From DATKMG01 sp035541995 (lineage in GTDB: Bacteria; Acidobacteriota; Terriglobia; Versatilivoradales; Versatilivoraceae): a stretch of 16,657 nucleotides of DNA. Shown piece after piece: positions 14,563 through 16,657 of the stretch. The position numbers and the translations under genes were made by a program. How positions within the stretch are numbered: the stretch's first letter is position 1; each line of letters opens with the position of its first letter. The notes under the pieces are model-generated. The model worked only from the letters and a program-made list of their open reading frames with translations. It made no database searches and had not been told where the DNA came from. The stretch lies in the NCBI GenBank assembly GCA_035541995.1, contig DATKMG010000354.1, positions 1-16,657 on the forward strand, in the 5' to 3' direction.

Positions 14563-15374
14563 AACAGCGGACCGGTGATTGTAGGAAGCATGATTTTGTT
14601 ATGTTTCATAGAGTTGCACGATTGGCACAGAGGCTGGATGTTTGAGATGAAACTGCTGCCCCCTTTTGAAAGTGGAATGATATGATCAACCGTCAATTTC
14701 CTCTTACGTCTACACATTGCGCACCGATGCTTAAAGAATGCACAGAGAGCCTTCCATTCAAGAACCGTAAAACTACCAGAAGCCGTATACTCACGAGTTC
14801 TTCTCCGATTGACTTGGGCGAGAACCATGTCCTTGTGCTCCTTTTTCCATTTATTCTGCAATACGTAAGCTCTTGCTCTAACCTCCGGCTTCGACATGGA
14901 TTTAGCGCGAAGGGCTCGTTGATATTCGGGGTTATTCCTTCTTTTCTCGCGAAGTTTAGCTGCCTTGCGCGCTCGCCTTTCCGGGTCGTTAATAAATTTC
15001 TGGTAAGCTATCTTGCTGTATTCAGCAATTTTCTCTCGATGCTCTTGATAATATTTCTTTCTGTATGCAACCGGATCAAAGGGAGGTCTTTTTGGTCTTT
15101 TAGCTGCCTGTTTTGCTCTCCACTCTCTTGCGTATCGGGCCTGCTCTCCAGGAACACGCTTGGCAGCATATCTCTTACTATTCTCTCTCTTTTTTTCCTT
15201 TACCTCGGGGCGGTTCCTGTAGGCTTTGAGTTCTTCGCTGTGTTCATCGCGGAATCTCTTAGACCAAGCAAGGGCCTCTTCTCGATGAAGACGATACCAC
15301 TCCTTCTGATCGGCCCTATGCTTTTCAGTTGTCTTGTAGATTCTCTCGGGCGGGTTTACAATTTCATTGGTCAT
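14520..15374 (-). CDS. HNH homing endonuclease, antisense
   Basis: The 284-residue product has an HNH core near its C-terminus: CAMC (218-221), LTVDHIIPLSKGG (227-239, catalytic H231), N245 and CQSCN (250-254) with K260. The first 195 residues are highly basic and built from loose repeats of the Y-x-x-x-HRE-x(n)-Y type (for example EWYRLHREEALAWSKR, YRKKYYQEHREKIAEYSK), probably DNA-binding helices. It is the only gene on the - strand and sits between a glycosyltransferase and an adaptor-like gene, as expected of an inserted free-standing mobile endonuclease. The ATG has GAGGA upstream at about 9 nt. It shares little visible similarity with the HNH protein at 11441. Confidence 0.85.
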   Translation of the reverse strand: MTNEIVNPPERIYKTTEKHRADQKEWYRLHREEALAWSKRFRDEHSEELKAYRNRPEVKEKKRENSKRYAAKRVPGEQARYAREWRAKQAAKRPKRPPFDPVAYRKKYYQEHREKIAEYSKIAYQKFINDPERRARKAAKLREKRRNNPEYQRALRAKSMSKPEVRARAYVLQNKWKKEHKDMVLAQVNRRRTREYTASGSFTVLEWKALCAFFKHRCAMCRRKRKLTVDHIIPLSKGGSSFISNIQPLCQSCNSMKHNKIMLPTITGPLFHIGEQTSVPLFTF

Positions 15375-15401
15375 GGGCTGTGTCCTCAGCTTGTGGCTAA
15401 T

Positions 15402-15444
15402 GGCTGGGGTGGCTCTTACGAAGCCCTCCAGCCGCTTTCATTTT
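15402..15444 (+). terminator. Strong hairpin with T-rich tail
   Basis: GGCTGGGG (15402-15409) and GGCT (15411-15414) pair with AGCC (15422-15425) and CTCCAGCC (15426-15433), with one bulge and one G-U pair, around a 7-nt loop. A tail reading GCTTTCATTTT follows. On the + strand this resembles an imperfect intrinsic terminator between the antisense HNH gene and the adaptor-like gene. It could also act on initiation of the gene at 15454. Confidence 0.4.
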
Positions 15445-15453
15445 AACACGACT

Positions 15454-16473
15454 ATGACCCTTAATGACATCGTCTATGGTGTTCGCGGATTGTGCGAGAA
15501 CAGGGCCACAAATCTCTTTGTGTCACCTCCCCCGGGTCTACCCTCAGGGACTCCTGCAACAATCGATACCTGGCTGGATGCTTCACTCTCCTGGCTGATA
15601 GGACGGCAGCGTTACTGGTGGCGAAAGAAGTTCTTCGCGCTGGATACGCAGACCAATGTGCAGATTTACGACCTTTCTGCTATCGGCCCCAACGCTCCCG
15701 ACTACGAGCAGATGATCAATTTCTACTATCTGCCAAGCGCTGGGAATGAAACCTCGGTGGATTTCGTTGAAAACTCCGACGAAATTCAAAGACTTCTAAA
15801 TAACGGCTTGGTCGGAGCCCCAAAGAAATACTTCAACCTTCCCGGCAACGCTCTAACAACACTCGCCATAAGTCCGACTCCTGACGGGGTTTACCATCTC
15901 AAGGGAATGTATTGGGCGCGGTACATTCGTCCAACAACGGGACAGATATCAGCCCTGACGATTGGTGCCCAAGCCGGCGCGAACTTTGCCGCGAATGATA
16001 CGTTCGTGATCTACCAAGGTTCGGCATGGGCCATTGGCCAAGTTACAGCGATAGCTGCGGGAGGAATTCCCACGGCAATCTCGCTAATTTTCGGAGGGCA
16101 GAATTTTCAGACTGCCAATGGGGTACCGACGTTCGCAGCCTCGGGAACGGGGGCAGGACTGATTGTCAATATCACGGCTCTATCGGGATCGACTGGAGAC
16201 GCGGTTGAGATTCCACTGATCCCGGAACAATTTCATTACGTTGCCATGCTCGCGCTCCTGAAGCGCGTTTTGTTCTACCTCTACGGGGAAAACGATCCTC
16301 GGTACACTTCCACACGGGACGAGCTTGGAATTGATACCCCGCAGGGAAGTACCGGAGCACTTCATCTTCTGGATGAATTCCAGAGCTTCAGCCAGGAAGC
16401 GGAAAAGAGCCGACCCGCTTATGTGATACAACCTTGGGCCACCAAGCCCGAAGTTGAGCCAATACCGAGGTGA
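15454..16473 (+). CDS. Putative head-tail adaptor protein with beta-domain insert
   Basis: From the ATG at 15454 the frame encodes 339 residues starting MTLNDIVYGVRGLCENR. The frame is open upstream to a TTG at 15367, but that region holds a hairpin and overlaps the HNH start, so it is not used; no Shine-Dalgarno motif precedes 15454. Features recall phage adaptor proteins: a helical start with WLIGRQRYWWRKKFFALDT, a Tyr/Pro-rich strand region, TTLAISPTPDGVYHLKGMYW (about 130-150), and a late helical segment IPEQFHYVAMLALLKRVLFY. Residues about 170-240 are a Gly/Ala/Thr-rich beta insert typical of virion decoration domains. Position after the capsid gene supports the call. Confidence 0.65.
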   Translation: MTLNDIVYGVRGLCENRATNLFVSPPPGLPSGTPATIDTWLDASLSWLIGRQRYWWRKKFFALDTQTNVQIYDLSAIGPNAPDYEQMINFYYLPSAGNETSVDFVENSDEIQRLLNNGLVGAPKKYFNLPGNALTTLAISPTPDGVYHLKGMYWARYIRPTTGQISALTIGAQAGANFAANDTFVIYQGSAWAIGQVTAIAAGGIPTAISLIFGGQNFQTANGVPTFAASGTGAGLIVNITALSGSTGDAVEIPLIPEQFHYVAMLALLKRVLFYLYGENDPRYTSTRDELGIDTPQGSTGALHLLDEFQSFSQEAEKSRPAYVIQPWATKPEVEPIPR

Positions 16474-16477
16474 GTCA

Positions 16478-16657
16478 ATGCCGAATCCTTATATCTTCGC
16501 CCCTGATTCGGGCGGAAACATTTGGCAACTCGCCATCAATGACCTTGGCGTTCTTTCCTCTTTGCAACTTCCAAGTGGGACCGTAAGCCCCGTTCTTTCG
16601 TTTAACGTTGCGAATATCTTTTCAACCTCGTTCCAGCTTGACCTTTCCGCTGCTCCG
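16478..16657 (+). CDS. Start of a structural-type gene (partial)
   Basis: An ATG at 16478 with GAGGTGA upstream opens a frame that continues to the last base, giving 60 residues that begin MPNPYIFAPDSGGNIWQLAI. The sequence is rich in Ser, Leu and Asn with alternating hydrophobic residues, suggesting beta structure. It follows the adaptor-like gene after 4 bp, so it probably encodes another virion or tail component, but the fragment has no recognised domain. Confidence 0.6.
   Translation, partial: MPNPYIFAPDSGGNIWQLAINDLGVLSSLQLPSGTVSPVLSFNVANIFSTSFQLDLSAAP

Noticed and set aside
1..16657. CRISPR arrays, tRNA or rRNA genes and insertion sequences
   Set aside because: No regularly spaced repeats, no cloverleaf-like segment and no transposase were noticed on reading; a tRNAscan-SE or Infernal search would settle it.

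Overview
This window looks like part of a tailed double-stranded DNA phage (or prophage) genome. Nearly all genes run on the + strand, they are tightly packed, and stop and start codons often overlap. A scaffold-like gene, a major capsid gene and a head-tail adaptor-like gene follow one another in the usual virion order. Most starts have good GGAGG-type ribosome sites. The host cannot be named from the sequence.

Layout. Positions 1-1017 hold the 3' end of an unidentified gene and three small hypothetical genes. Positions 1033-7327 form a sugar and small-molecule modification island: a GT4-type glycosyltransferase, an SDR epimerase, an FkbM-type methyltransferase, two GT2-like glycosyltransferases, a HAD phosphatase, a pentapeptide-like protein and a class I methyltransferase, with small hypothetical genes between them. 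A radical SAM gene follows at 7348-8316. After a probable promoter, 8397-11359 carries the scaffold-like protein and the major capsid protein. Positions 11441-13637 hold an HNH endonuclease and four small genes, three of which encode proteins with Cys-pair motifs. A third GT2-like gene, an antisense HNH endonuclease, an adaptor-like gene and the start of one more gene close the window.

The main result is that the capsid gene is split. The long uninterrupted frame at its 3' end is misleading: two short paralogous group I introns (10828-11052 and 11090-11322) lie there, separated by an exon of only 37 nt. Both have recognisable P1, P2, P3, P7, P8 and P9 helices with compensatory changes between the copies. 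Removing both gives a 398-residue capsid protein with a sensible C-terminus, ending at a TAG at 11357-11359. Neither intron encodes a protein. A free-standing HNH endonuclease starts 81 bp after the capsid stop. Its ribosome site and start codon lie in a perfect 14-bp hairpin whose loop contains TATAAT, a layout like the known control of T4 intron endonucleases. A second unusual signal is a 20-bp AT-rich dyad placed directly before two start codons 6.8 kb apart, in exactly opposite orientations.
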